From the NCBI GenBank assembly GCA_036172665.1, contig JAYKNF010000024.1, positions 372,001 to 436,000 of the forward strand: a DNA stretch of 64,000 nucleotides. The letters run 5' to 3'. The stretch is from Prosopocoilus inquinatus. Taxonomy: Eukaryota; Arthropoda; Insecta; Coleoptera; Lucanidae. Shown here in pieces: positions 26,913-40,888 of this stretch. The position numbers and the translations under genes are program-made. Numbering within the stretch: position 1 is the first letter of the stretch; every line of letters starts with the position of its first letter. Below the pieces are notes generated by a model that saw only the letters and a program-made list of their open reading frames with translations, had not been told where the DNA came from and made no database searches.

Positions 26913-29900
26913 CAGAACTATTTCCAGCTCCTGCTGCGTCCGAGAACTTCGTATCTCACATCAGAGGTACTGGAGTGCATCGTAACGTCAAATAACTTGA
27001 TAGATAAGTAAGGATCTATTAGATACATCACAGCAACAACGCTAATACGCGTTGTTTCGTTCAAAACTATTTCCAGCTTCTGCTGCGTCCGAAAACTTGG
27101 TATCTCACATCAGAGTTACTGGAGTCCATCGTAACTTGAAATAACATGATAATTAAGTAAGGATCGATTAGATACATCACAGGAACAACGCTAATACGTG
27201 TTGTTTCGTTCAGAACTATTTGCAGCTCCTGCTGCTTCCGAGAACATCGTATCTCACATCAGAGTTTCGTAACGTCAAATAACATGATAGATAAATAAGG
27301 ATCGATTAGATACATCACAGGAACAACGCTAATACCTGTTTTTTCGTTCAAAACTATTTCCAGGTCCTGCTGAGTCCGAGAACCTCGTATCTCACATCAG
27401 AGTTACTGGAGTCCGTTGACACATCAAATAACATAGTAGATAAGTAAGGATCGATTAGATACATCACAGGAACAACGCTAATACGTGTTGTTTCGTTCAG
27501 AACTATTTCCAGCTCCTGCTGCGTCCGAGAACTTCGTATCTCACATCAGAGTTACTGGAGTCCGTTGAAACGTCTAATAACATAGTAGATAAGTAAGGAT
27601 CGATTAGATACATCACAGGAACAACGCTAATACGTGTTTTTTCGTTCAAAACTATTTCTAGCTTCTGCTGCGTCAGAGAACTTCGTATCTCACATCAGAG
27701 GTACTGGAGTGCACCGTAACGTCAAATAACATGATAGATAAGTAAGGATCGATTAGATACATCACAGGAACAACGCTAATACGTGTTATTTCGTTCAAAA
27801 TTATTTCCAGCTCCTGCTGAGTCCGAGAACTTCGTATCTCACATCAGAGTTACTGGAGTCCGTTGAAACGTCAAATAACATAGTAGATAAGTAACGATCG
27901 ATTAGATACATCACAGGAACAACGCTAATACGTGTTGTTTCGTTCAAAACTATTTCCAGCTTCTGCTGCGTCCGAAAACTTCGTATCTCAAATCAGAGTT
28001 ACTGGAGTGCATCGTAACTTCAAATAACAAGATAGATAAGTAAGGATCGATTAGATACATCACAGGAACAACGCTAATACGTGTTGTTTCGTTCAAAACT
28101 ATTTCCAGTTTCTGCTGCGTCCGAAAACTTCGTATCTCACATCAGAGTTACTTGAGTCTATCGTAAATTGAAATAACATGGTAGATAAGTAAGAATCGAT
28201 TAGATACATCACAGGAACAACGCTAATATGTGTTGTTTCGTTCAGAGGTATTTCCAGCTCCTGTTGCGTCCGAGAACTTCGTATCTCACATCAGAGTTAC
28301 TGGAGTCCACCGTAACGTCAAATAACATGATAGATAAGTAAGGATCGATTAGATACGTCACAGGAACAACGATAATACGTATTACTTCGTTCAAAACTAT
28401 TTCCAGCTCCTGCTGCGTCCGAGAACTTCGTTTCTCATATCAGAGTTTCTGGAGTCCGTTGAAACGTCAAATAACATAGTAGATAAGTAACGATCGATTA
28501 GATACATCACAGGAACAACGCTAATACGTGTTGTTTCGTTCAGAACTATTTCCAGCTCCTGCTGCGTCCGAGAACTTCGTATCTCACATCAGAGGTACTG
28601 GAGTGCATCGTAACGTCAAATAACTTGATAGATAAGTAAGGATCTATTAGATACATCACAGCAACAACGCTAATACGCGTTGTTTCGTTCAAAACTATTT
28701 CCAGCTTCTGCTGCGTCCGAAAACTTGGTATCTCACATCAGAGTTACTGGAGTCCATCGTAACTTGAAATAACATGATAATTAAGTAAGGATCGATTAGA
28801 TACATCACAGGAACAACGCTAATACGTGTTGTTTCGTTCAGAACTATTTGCAGCTCCTGCTGCTTCCGAGAACATCGTATCTCACATCAGAGTTTCGTAA
28901 CGTCAAATAACATGATAGATAAATAAGGATCGATTAGATACATCACAGGAACAACGCTAATACCTGTTTTTTCGTTCAAAACTATTTCCAGGTCCTGCTG
29001 AGTCCGAGAACCTCGTATCTCACATCAGAGTTACTGGAGTCCGTTGACACATCAAATAACATAGTAGATAAGTAAGGATCGATTAGATACATCACAGGAA
29101 CAACGCTAATACGTGTTGTTTCGTTCAGAACTATTTCCAGCTCCTGCTGCGTCCGAGAACTTCGTATCTCACATCAGAGTTACTGGAGTCCATTGTAACA
29201 TTAATAACATGATAGATAAGTAACGACCGATTAGATACATCACAGGAACAACGCTAATACGTGTTATTTCGTTCAAAATTATTTCCAGCTTCTGCTGAGT
29301 CCGGGAACTTCGTATCTCACATCAGAGTTACTGGACTCCGTTGAAACATCAAATAACATAGTAGATAAGTAAGGATCGATTAGATACATCACAGGAACAA
29401 CGTTAATACGTGTTTTTTCGTTCAAAACTATTTCTAGCTTCTGCTGCGTCCGAAAACTTGGTATCTCATATCAGAGTTACTGGAGTCCATCGTAACTTGA
29501 AGTAACATGATAGATTAGTAAACGTCAAATAACATGATAGATAAGTAGGGATCGATTAGATACATCACAGGAACAACGCTAATACGTGTTACTTCGTTCA
29601 AAACTATTTCCAGCTTATGCTGCGTCCGAGAACTTCGTTTCTCATATCAGAGTTACTGGAGTCCGTTGAAACGTCAAATAACATAGTAGATAAGTAAGGA
29701 TCGATTAGATACATCACAGGAACAACGCTAATACGTGTCTTTTCGTTCAAAACTATTTCCAGCTTCTGCTGCGTCCGAGAACTTCGTATCTCACATCAGA
29801 GTTACTGGAGTCCATCGTAACGTCAAATAACATGATAGATAAGTAAGGATCGATTAGATATATCACAGGAACAACGCTAATACGTGTTATTTCGTTCAAA

Positions 29901-32900
29901 GCTATTTCCAGCTATTGCTGAGTCCGAGAACTTCGTATCTCACATCAGAGATACTGGAGTGCATCGTAACGTCAAATAAAAAGATAGATAAGTAAGGATC
30001 GATTAGATACATCACAGGAACAACGCTAATACGTGTTGTTTCGTTCAAAACTATTTCCAGCTTCTGCTGCGTCCGAAAACTTGGTATCTCACATCAGAGT
30101 TACTGGAGTCCATCGTAACTTGAACTAACATGATAGATAAGTAAGGATCGATTAGATACATCACAGGAACAACGGTAATACGTGTTGTTTCATTCAGAAC
30201 TATTTCCAGCTCCTGCTGCGTCCGAGAACATCGTATCTCACATCAGAGTTACATCAGAGTTACTGGAGTCCATCGTAACTTGAAATAACATGATAGATAA
30301 GTAAGGATCGATTAGATACATCACAGGAACAACGCTAATAGGTGTTGTTTCCTTCAGAACTATTTCCAGCTCCTGCTGCGTCCGAGAACATCGTATCTCA
30401 CATCAGAGTTTCTGGAGTCCATCGTAACGTCAAATAACATGATAGATAAATAAGGATCGATTAGATACATCACAGGAACAACGCTAATACCTGTTTTTTC
30501 GTTCAAAACTATTTCCAGGTCCTGCTGAGTCCGAGAACCTCGTATCTCATATCAGAGTTACTGGAGTCCGTTGAAGCGTCAAATAACATAGTAGATAAGT
30601 AAGGATCGATTAGATACATCACAGGAACAACGCTAATACGTGTTGTTTCGTTCAGAACTATTTCCAGCTCCTGCTGCGTCCGAGAACTTCGTATCTCACA
30701 TCAGAGTTACTGGAGTCCGTTGAAACGTCTAATAACATAGTAGATAAGTAAGGATCGATTAGATACATCACAGGAACAACGCTAATACGTGTTTTTTCGT
30801 TCAAAACTATTTCTAGCTTCTGCTGCGTCAGAGAACTTCGTATCTCACATCAGAGGTACTGGAGTGCACCGTAACGTCAAATAACATGATAGATAAGTAA
30901 GGATCGATTAGATACATCACAGGAACAACGCTAATACGTGTTATTTCGTTCAAAATTATTTCCAGCTCCTGCTGAGTCCGAGAACTTCGTATCTCACATC
31001 AGAGTTACTGGAGTCCGTTGAAACGTCAAATAACATAGTAGATAAGTAACGATCGATTAGATACATCACAGGAACAACGCTAATACGTGTTGTTTCGTTC
31101 AAAACTATTTCCAGCTTCTGCTGCGTCCGAAAACTTCGTATCTCAAATCAGAGTTACTGGAGTGCATCGTAACTTCAAATAACAAGATAGATAAGTAAGG
31201 ATCGATTAGATACATCACAGGAACAACGCTAATACGTGTTGTTTCGTTCAAAACTATTTCCAGTTTCTGCTGCGTCCGAAAACTTCGTATCTCACATCAG
31301 AGTTACTTGAGTCTATCGTAAATTGAAATAACATGGTAGATAAGTAAGAATCGATTAGATACATCACAGGAACAACGCTAATATGTGTTGTTTCGTTCAG
31401 AGGTATTTCCAGCTCCTGTTGCGTCCGAGAACTTCGTATCTCACATCAGAGTTACTGGAGTCCACCGTAACGTCAAATAACATGATAGATAAGTAAGGAT
31501 CGATTAGATACGTCACAGGAACAACGATAATACGTATTACTTCGTTCAAAACTATTTCCAGCTCCTGCTGCGTCCGAGAACTTCGTTTCTCATATAAGAG
31601 TTTCTGGAGTCCGTTGAAACGTCAAATAACATAGTAGATAAGTAAGGATCGATTAGATACATCACAGGAACAACGCTAATACGTGTTATTTCGTTCAGAA
31701 CTATTTCCAGCTCCTGCTGAGTCCGAGAACTTCGTATCTCACATCAGAGTTACTGGAGTCCGTTGAAACATCAAATAACATAGTAGATAAGTAAGGATCG
31801 ATTAGATACATCACAGGAACAACGCTAATACGTGTTGTTTCGTTCAGAACTATTTCCAGCTCCTGCTGCGTCCGAGAACTTCGTATCTCACATCAGAATT
31901 ACTGGAGTCCATCGTAACGTTAAATAACATGATAGATAAGTAAGGATCGATTAGATACATCACAGGAACAACGCTAATACGTGTTATTTCGTTCAAAACT
32001 ATTTCCAGCTATTGCTGAGTCCGAGAACTTCGTATCTCACATCAGAGTTGCTGGAGTCCGTTGAAACGTCAAATAACATAGTAGATAAGTAACGATCGAT
32101 TAGATACATCACAGGAACAACGCTAATACGTGTTGTTTCGTTCAGAACTATTTCCAGCTCCTGCTGCGTCCGAGAACTTCGTATCTCACATCAGAGGTTC
32201 TGGAGTGCATCGTAACGTCAAATAACTTGATAGATAAGTAAGGATCGATTAGATACATCACAGCAACAACGCTAATACGCGTTGTTTCGTTCAAAACTAT
32301 TTCCAGCTTCTGCTGCGTCCGAAAACTTGGTATCTCACATCAGAGTTACTGGAGTCCATCGTAACTTGAAATAACATGATAATTAAGTAAGGATCGATTA
32401 GATACATCACAGGAACAACGCTAATACGTGTTGTTTCGTTCAGAACTATTTCCAGCTCCTGCTGCGTCCGAGAACTTCGTATCTCACATCAGAGTTACTG
32501 GAGTCCATTGTAACATTAATAACATGATAGATAAGTAACGACCGATTAGATACATCACAGGAACAACGCTAATACGTGTTATTTCGTTCAAAATTATTTC
32601 CAGCTTCTGCTGAGTCCGAGAACTTCGTATCTCACATCAGAGTTACTGGACTCCGTTGAAACATCAAATAACATAGTAGATAAGTAAGGATCGATTAGAT
32701 ACATCACAGGAACAACGCTAATACGTGTTTTTTCGTTCAAAACTATTTCTAGCTTCTGCTGCGTCCGAAAACTTGGTATCTCATATCAGAGTTTCTGGAG
32801 TCCATCGTAACTTGAAGTAACATGATAGATAAGTAAGGATCGATTAGATACATCACAGGAACAACGCTAATACGTGTTATTTCGTTCAAAACTATTTCCA

Positions 32901-35900
32901 GCTTCTGCTGCGTCCGAAAACTTGGTATCTCACATCAGAGTTACTGGAGTCAATCGTAACTTGAAATAACATGATAGATAAGTAAGGATCGATTAGATAC
33001 ATCACAGGAACAACGCTAATACGTGTTGTTTCCTTCAGAACTATTTCCAGCTCCTGCTGCGTCCGAGAACATCGTATCTCACATCAGAGTTACTGGAGTC
33101 CACCGTAACGTCAAATAACATGATAGATAAGTAGGGATCGATTAGATACATCACAGGAACAACGCTAATACGTGTTACTTCGTTCAAAACTATTTCCAGC
33201 TTATGCTGCGTCCGAGAACTTCGTTTCTCATATCAGAGTTACTGGAGTCCGTTGAAACGTCAAATAACATAGTAGATAAGTAAGGATCGATTAGATACAT
33301 CACAGGAACAACGCTAATACGTGTCTTTTCGTTCAAAACTATTTCCAGCTTCTGCTGCGTCCGAGAACTTCGTATCTCACATCAGAGTTACTGGAGTCCA
33401 TCGTAACGTCAAATAACATGATAGATAAGTAAGGATTGATTAGATATATCACAGGAACAACGCTAATACGTGTTATTTCGTTCAAAGCTATTTCCAGCTA
33501 TTGCTGAGTCCGAGAACTTCGTATCTCACATCAGAGATACTGGAGTGCATCGTAACGTCAAATAAAAAGATAGATAAGTAAGGATCGATTAGATACATCA
33601 CAGGAACAACGCTAATACGTGTTGTTTCGTTCAAAACTATTTCCAGCTTCTGCTGCGTCCGAAAACTTGGTATCTCACATCAGAGTTACTGGAGTCCATC
33701 GTAACTTGAACTAACATGATAGATAAGTAAGGATCGATTAGATACATCACAGGAACAACGCTAATACGTGTTGTTTCATTCAGAACTATTTCCAGCTCCT
33801 GCTGCGTCCGAGAACATCGTATCTCACATCAGAGTTACATCAGAGTTACTGGAGTCCATCGTAACTTGAAATAACATGATAGATAAGTAAGGATCGATTA
33901 GATACATCACAGGAACAACGCTAATACGTGTTGTTTCCTTCAGAACTATTTCCAGCTCCTGCTGCGTCCGAGAACATCGTATCTCACATCAGAGATTCTG
34001 GAGTCCATCGTAACGTCAAATAACATGATAGATAAATAAGGATCGATTAGATACATCACAGGAAAAACGCTAATACCTGTTTTTTCGTTCAAAACTATTT
34101 CCAGGTCCTGCTGAGTCCGAGAACCTCGTATCTCATATCAGAGTTACTGGAGTCCGTTGAAGCATCAAATAACATAGTAGATAAGTAAGGATCGATTAGA
34201 TACATCACAGGAACAACGCTAATACGTGTTGTTTCGTTCAGAACTATTTCCAGCTCCTGCTGCGTCCGAGAACTTCGTATCTCACATCAGAGTTACTGGA
34301 GTCCGTTGAAACGTCTAATAACATAGTAGATAAGTAAGGATCGATTAGATACATCACAGGAACAACGCTAATACGTGTTTTTTCGTTCAAAACTATTTCT
34401 AGCTTCTGCTGCGTCAGAGAACTTCGTATCTCACATCAGAGGTACTGGAGTGCACCGTAACGTCAAATAACATGATAGATAAGTAAGGATCGATTAGATA
34501 CATCACAGGAACAACGCTAATACGTGTTATTTCGTTCAAAATTATTTCCAGCTCCTGTTGAGTCCGAGAACTTCGTATCTCACATCAGAGTTACTGGAGT
34601 CCGTTGAAACGTCAAATAACATAGTAGATAAGTAAGGATCGATTAGATACATCACAGGAACAACGCTAATACGTGTTTTTTCGTTCAAAACTATTTCTAG
34701 CTTCTGCTGCGTCAGAGAACTTCGTATCTCACATCAGAGGTACTGGAGTGCATCGTAACGTCAAATAACATGATAGATAAGTAAGGATCGATTAGATACA
34801 TCACAGGAACAACGCTAATACCTGTTTTTTCGTTCAAAACTATTTCCAGCTTCTGCTGCGTCCGAGAACTTCGTATCTCACATCAGAGTTACTGGAGTGC
34901 ATCGTAACGTCAAATAACAAGATAGATAAGTAAGGATCGATTAGATAAATCACAGGAACAACGCTAATACTTTTTATTTCGTTCAAAACTATTTCCAGCT
35001 CCTGCTGAGTCCGAGAACTTCGTATCTCACATCAGAGTTACTGGAGTCCGTTGAAACGTCAAATAACATAGTAGATAAGTAAGGAACGATTAGATACATC
35101 ACAGGAACAACGCTAATACGTGTTGTTTCGTTCAAAACTATTTCCAGCTTCTGCTGCGTCCGAAAACTTCGTATCTCACATCAGAGTTACTGGAGTGCAT
35201 CGTAACGTCAAATAACAAGATAGATAAGTAAGGATCGATTAGATAAATCACAGGAACAACGCTAATACGTGTTATTTCGTTCAAGACTCTTTCCAGCTCC
35301 TGCTGAGTCCGAGAACTTCGTATCTCACATCAGAGTTACTGGAGTCCGTTGAAACGTCAAATAACATAGTAGATAATTAAGGATCGATTAGATACATCAC
35401 AGGAACAACGCTAATACGTGTTGTTTCGTTCATAACTATTTCCAGCTTCTGCTGCGTCCGAAAACTTCGTATCTCATATCAGAGTTACTGGAGTGCATTG
35501 TAACGTCAAATAACAAGATAGATAAGTAAGGATCGATTAGATACATCACAGGAACAACGATAATACGTGTTATTAAGTTCAAAACTATTTCCAGGTCCTG
35601 CTGAGTCCGAGAACCTCGTATCTCACATCAGAGTTACTGGAGTCCATTGAAACGTCAAATAACATAGTAGATAAGTAACGATCGATTAGATACATCACAG
35701 GAACAACGCTAATACGTGTTGTTTCGTTCAAAACCATTTCTAGCTTCTGCTGCGTCCAAGAACTTCGTATCTCACCTCAGAGTTACTGGAGTCCATCGTA
35801 ACGTGAAATAACATTATAGATAAGTAAGGATCGATTAGATACATCACAGGAACAACGCTAATACGTGTTTTTTCGTTCAAAACTATTTCCAGCTCCTGCT

Positions 35901-38900
35901 GAGTCCGAGAACTTCGTATCTCACATCAGAGTTACTGGAGTCCGTTGAAACATCAAATAACATAGTAGATAAGTAAGGATCGATTAGATACATCACAGGA
36001 ACAACGCTAATACGTGTTGTTTCGTTCAAAACTGTTTCCAGCTAATGCTGCGTCCGAGAACTTCTTATCTCACTTCAGAGTTACTGGAGTCCATCGTAAC
36101 GTCAAATAACATGATAGATAAGTAAGGATCGATTAGATATATCACAGGAACAACGCTAATACGTGTTATTTCGTTCAAAGCTATTTCCAGCTATTGCTGA
36201 GTCCGAGAACTTCGTATCTCACATCAGAGATACTGGAGTGCATCGTAACGTCAAATAAAAAGATAGATAAGTAAGGATCGATTAGATACATCACAGGAAC
36301 AACGCTAATACGTGTTGTTTCGTTCAAAACTATTTCCAGCTTCTGCTGCGTCCGAAAACTTGGTATCTCACATCAGAGTTACTGGAGTCCATCGTAACTT
36401 GAACTAACATGATAGATAAGTAAGGATCGATTAGATACATCACAGGAACAACGCTAATACGTGTCTTTTCGTTCAAAACTATTTCCAGCTTCTGCTGCGT
36501 CCGAGAACTTCGTATCTCACATCAGAGTTACTGGAGTCCATCGTAACGTCAAATAACATGATAGATAAGTAAGGATCGATTAGATATATCACAGGAACAA
36601 CGCTAATACGTGTTATTTCGTTCAAAGCTATTTCCAGCTATTGCTGAGTCCGAGAACTTCGTATCTCACATCAGAGATACTGGAGTGCATCGTAACGTCA
36701 AATAAAAAGATAGATAAGTAAGGATCGATTAGATACATCACAGGAACAACGCTAATACGTGTTGTTTCGTTCAAAACTATTTCCAGCTTCTGCTGCGTCC
36801 GAAAACTTGGTATCTCACATCAGAGTTACTGGAGTCCATCGTAACTTGAACTAACATGATAGATAAGTAAGGATCGATTAGATACATCACAGGAACAACG
36901 CTAATACGTGTTGTTTCATTCAGAACTATTTCCAGCTCCTGCTGCGTCCGAGAACATCGTATCTCACATCAGAGTTACATCAGAGTTACTGGAGTCCATC
37001 GTAACTTGAAATAACATGATAGATAAGTAAGGATCGATTAGATACATCACAGGAACAACGCTAATACGTGTTGTTTCCTTCAGAACTATTTCCAGCTCCT
37101 GCTGCGTCCGAGAACATCGTATCTCACATCAGAGTTTCTGGAGTCCATCGTAACGTCAAATAACATGATAGATAAATAAGGATCGATTAGATACATCACA
37201 GGAACAACGCTAATACCTGTTTTTTCGTTCAAAACTATTTCCAGGTCCTGCTGCGTCCGAGAACTTCGTATCTCACATCAGAGTTACTGGAGTCCGTTGA
37301 AACGTCTAATAACATAGTAGATAAGTAAGGATCGATTAGATACATCACAGGAACAACGCTAATACGTGTTGTTTCGTTCAGAACTATTTCCAGCTCCTGC
37401 TGCGTCCGAGAACTTCGTATCTCACATCAGAGTTACTGGAGTCCGTTGAAACGTCTAATAACATAGTAGATAAGTAAGGATCGATTAGATACATCACAGG
37501 AACAACGCTAATACGTGTTTTTTCGTTCAAAACTATTTCTAGCTTCTGCTGCGTCAGAGAACTTCGTATCTCACATCAGAGGTACTGGAGTGCACCGTAA
37601 CGTCAAATAACATGATAGATAAGTAAGGATCGATTAGATACATCACAGGAACAACGCTAATACGTGTTATTTCGTTCAAAATTATTTCCAGCTCCTGTTG
37701 AGTCCGAGAACTTCGTATCTCACATCAGAGTTACTGGAGTCCGTTGAAACGTCAAATAACATAGTAGATAAGTAAGGATCGATTAGATACATCACAGGAA
37801 CAACGCTAATACGTGTTTTTTCGTTCAAAACTATTTCTAGCTTCTGCTGCGTCAGAGAACTTCGTATCTCATATCAGAGGTACTGGAGTGCATCGTAACG
37901 TCAAATAACATGATAGATAAGTAAGGATCGATTAGATACATCACAGGAACAACGCTAATACCTGTTTTTTCGTTCAAAACTATTTCCAGCTTCTGCTGCG
38001 TCCGAGAACTTCGTATCTCACATCAGAGTTACTGGAGTGCATCGTAACGTCAAATAATAAGATAGATAAGTAAGGATCGATTAGATAAATCACAGGAACA
38101 ACGCTAATACTTTTTATTTCGTTCAAAACTATTTCCAGCTCCTGCTGAGTCCGAGAACTTCGTATCTCACATCAGAGTTACTGGAGTCCGTTGAAACGTC
38201 AAATAACATAGTAGATAAGTAAGGAACGATTAGATACATCACAGGAACAACGCTAATACGTGTTGTTTCGTTCAAAACTATTTCCAGCTTCTGCTGCGTC
38301 CGAAAACTTCGTATCTCACATCAGAGTTACTGGAGTGCATCGTAACGTCAAATAACAAGATAGATAAGTAAGGATCGATTAGATAAATCACAGGAACAAC
38401 GCTAATACGTGTTATTTCGTTCAAGACTCTTTCCAGCTCCTGCTGAGTCCGAGAACTTCGTATCTCACATCAGAGTTACTGGAGTCCGTTGAAACGTCAA
38501 ATAACATAGTAGATAATTAAGGATCGATTAGATACATCACAGGAACAACGCTAATACGTGTTGTTTCGTTCATAACTATTTCCAGCTTCTGCTGCGTCCG
38601 AAAACTTCGTATCTCATATCAGAGTTACTGGAGTGCATTGTAACGTCAAATAACAAGATAGATAAGTAAGGATCGATTAGATACATCACAGGAACAACGA
38701 TAATACGTGTTATTAAGTTCAAAACTATTTCCAGGTCCTGCTGAGTCCGAGAACCTCGTATCTCACATCAGAGTTACTGGAGTCCATTGAAACGTCAAAT
38801 AACATAGTAGATAAGTAACGATCGATTAGATACATCACAGGAACAACGCTAATACGTGTTGTTTCGTTCAAAACCATTTCTAGCTTCTGCTGCGTCCAAG

Positions 38901-40756
38901 AACTTCGTATCTCACCTCAGAGTTACTGGAGTCCATCGTAACGTGAAATAACATTATAGATAAGTAAGGATCGATTAGATACATCACAGGAACAACGCTA
39001 ATACGTGTTTTTTCGTTCAAAACTATTTCCAGCTCCTGCTGAGTCCGAGAACTTCGTATCTCACATCAGAGTTACTGGAGTCCGTTGAAACATCAAATAA
39101 CATAGTAGATAAGTAAGGATCGATTAGATACATCACAGGAACAACGCTAATACGTGTTGTTTCGTTCAAAACTGTTTCCAGCTAATGCTGCGTCCGAGAA
39201 CTTCTTATCTCACTTCAGAGTTACTGGAGTCCATCGTAACGTCAAATAACATGATAGATAAGTAAGGATCGATTAGATATATCACAGGAACAACGCTAAT
39301 ACGTGTTGTTTCGTTCAAAACTATTTCCAGCTTCTGCTGCGTCCGAAAACTTCTTATCTCACATCAGAGTTACTGGAGCTCATCGTAACGTGAAATAACA
39401 TGATAGATAAGTAAGGATCGATTAGATATGTCACAGGAACAACGCTAATACGTGTTGTTTCGTTCAAAATTATTTCCAGCTTCTGCTGCGTCCGAAAACT
39501 TCGTATCTCACATCAGAGTTACTGGAGTCCATCGTAACTTGAAATAACATGATAGATAAGTAAGAATCGATTAGATACATCACAGGAACAACGCTAATAC
39601 GTGTTGTTTCGTTCAGAAGTATTTCCAGCTCCTGCTGCGTCCGAGAACTTCGTATCTCGCATCAGTGTTACTGGAGTCCGTTGAAACGTCAAATAACATG
39701 ATAGATAAGTAAGGATCGATTAGATACATCACAGGAACAACGCTAATACGTGTTGCTTCGTTCAAAACTATTTCCAGCTCCTGCTGCGTCCGAGAACTTC
39801 GTTTCTCATATCAGAGTTACTGGAGTCCGTTGAAACGTCAAATAACATAGTAGATAAGTAAGGATCGATTAGATACATCACAGGAACAACGCTAATACGT
39901 GTTGTTTCGTTCAAAATTATTTCCAGCTTCTGCTGCGTCCGAAAACTTCGTATCTCACATCAGAGTTACTGGAGTCCATCGTAACTTGAAATAACATGAT
40001 AGATAAGTAAGAATCGATTAGATACATCACAGGAACAACGCTAATACGTGTTGTTTCGTTCAGAAGTATTTCCAGCTCCTGCTGCGTCCGAGAACTTCGT
40101 ATCTCGCATCAGTGTTACTGGAGTCCGTTGAAACGTCAAATAACATGATAGATAAGTAAGGATCGATTAGATACATCACAGGAACAACGCTAATACGTGT
40201 TTCTTCGTTCAAAACTATTTCTAGCTTCTGCTGCGTCGGAGAACTTCGTATCTCACATCAGAGGTACTGGAGTGCATCGTAACGTCAAATAACTTGATAG
40301 ATAAGTAAGGATCGATTAGATACATCACAGGAACAACGCTAATACATGTTGTTTCGTTCAAAACTATTTCCAGCTTCTGCTGCGTCCGAAAACTTGGTAT
40401 CTCACATCAGAGTTACTGGAGTCCATCGTAACTTGAAATAACTTGATAGATAAGTAAGGATCGATTAGATACATCACAGGAACAACGCTAATACGTGTTG
40501 TTTCGTTCAAAACTATTTCCAGCTTCTGCTGCGTCCGAAAACTTGGTATCTCACATCAGAGTTACTGGAGTCCATCGTAACTTGAAATAACATGATAGAT
40601 AAGTAAGGATCGATTAGATACATCACAGGAACAACGCTAATACGTGTTACTTCGTTCAAAACTATTTCCAGCTCCTGCTGCGTCCGAGAACTTCGTTTCT
40701 CATATCAGAGTTACTGGAGTCCTTTGAAACATCAAATAACATAGTAGATAAGTAAG
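26913..40756 (+). repeat. Third satellite domain with 3140-bp duplication and irregular monomers
   Basis: This proximal part of the left array carries its own marker variants. A 12-bp internal duplication (AGAGTTACATCAGAGTTACT) is at 30245, 33831 and 36971. A CTAATACTTTTTATTT variant is at 34964 and 38104, and a CGTGTCTTTTCG variant near 33322 and 36462. The last two pairs, and the second and third copies of the first, show a 3140-bp duplication of about 33290-36160 onto about 36430-39300. An 11-bp-deleted monomer (near 27265 and 28889) marks an older duplication at 1628 bp. Confidence 0.75.
29500..29560 (+). repeat. Chimeric satellite monomer (out-of-register junction)
   Basis: The phase of the array jumps here: GATAGATTAGTAA is followed directly by ACGTCAAATAACATG instead of GGATCGATTAG. 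Comparison with the related series near 32.8-33.1 kb suggests about 270 bp was lost by a non-homologous join. Such monomers are useful landmarks for assembly validation. Confidence 0.7.
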
Positions 40757-40762
40757 AGTAGT

Positions 40763-40852
40763 AGGAATAGGCCGATTCTGGAACCTCCTCCGACCTTGAC
40801 CAATAAAATTCAAGGTCAAGGTCGGAGGAGGTTCCAGAATCGGCCTATTCCT
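40763..40852. repeat. Perfect 39-bp inverted repeat (hairpin) at array/unit boundary
   Basis: Arms at 40763-40801 and 40814-40852 are exact reverse complements, separated by a 12-nt AT-rich loop (40802-40813). The arm begins AGGAATAGGCCGATTCTGG. It is more GC-rich than the satellite and unrelated to it. The inner part carries AAGGTC motifs like the adjoining minisatellite. It begins 7 bp after the last satellite base. It could be a foldback or MITE-like relic, a replication or recombination structure, or part of the element's terminus. No flanking target duplication was seen. Confidence 0.9.
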
Positions 40853-40888
40853 GACGTGACCCCACCATGAGCTTCAAGGTCAAGGTCA

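Larger units (their letters stand above)
1..40756 (+). repeat. 149-bp satellite array, left arm
   Basis: Continuous head-to-tail satellite DNA of about 273 monomers with a period of 149 bp, measured from successive GTCCGAGAAC motifs at 2, 151, 300, 449 and 598. Conserved blocks in order are GTCCGAGAACTTCGTATCTC, an AGAGTTACTGGAGTCC block, an AACGTCAAATAAC block, GATAGATAAGTAAGGATCG, ATTAGATACATCACAGG, AACAACGCTAATACGTG and TTTCGTTCAAAACTATTTCC. Variants are reused in fixed series, which gives higher-order repeats. There is no open coding frame beyond short chance ORFs and no unrelated insertion. The array stops after GATAAGTAAG at 40756. It probably represents pericentromeric or other constitutive heterochromatin. 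The same family continues inverted from 49422. Confidence 0.98.

Noticed and set aside
1..40756. CRISPR array or bacterial tandem repeats
   Set aside because: Monomers of 149 bp follow each other directly with no unique spacers and no cas genes, and the neighbouring genes are eukaryotic Polinton type.
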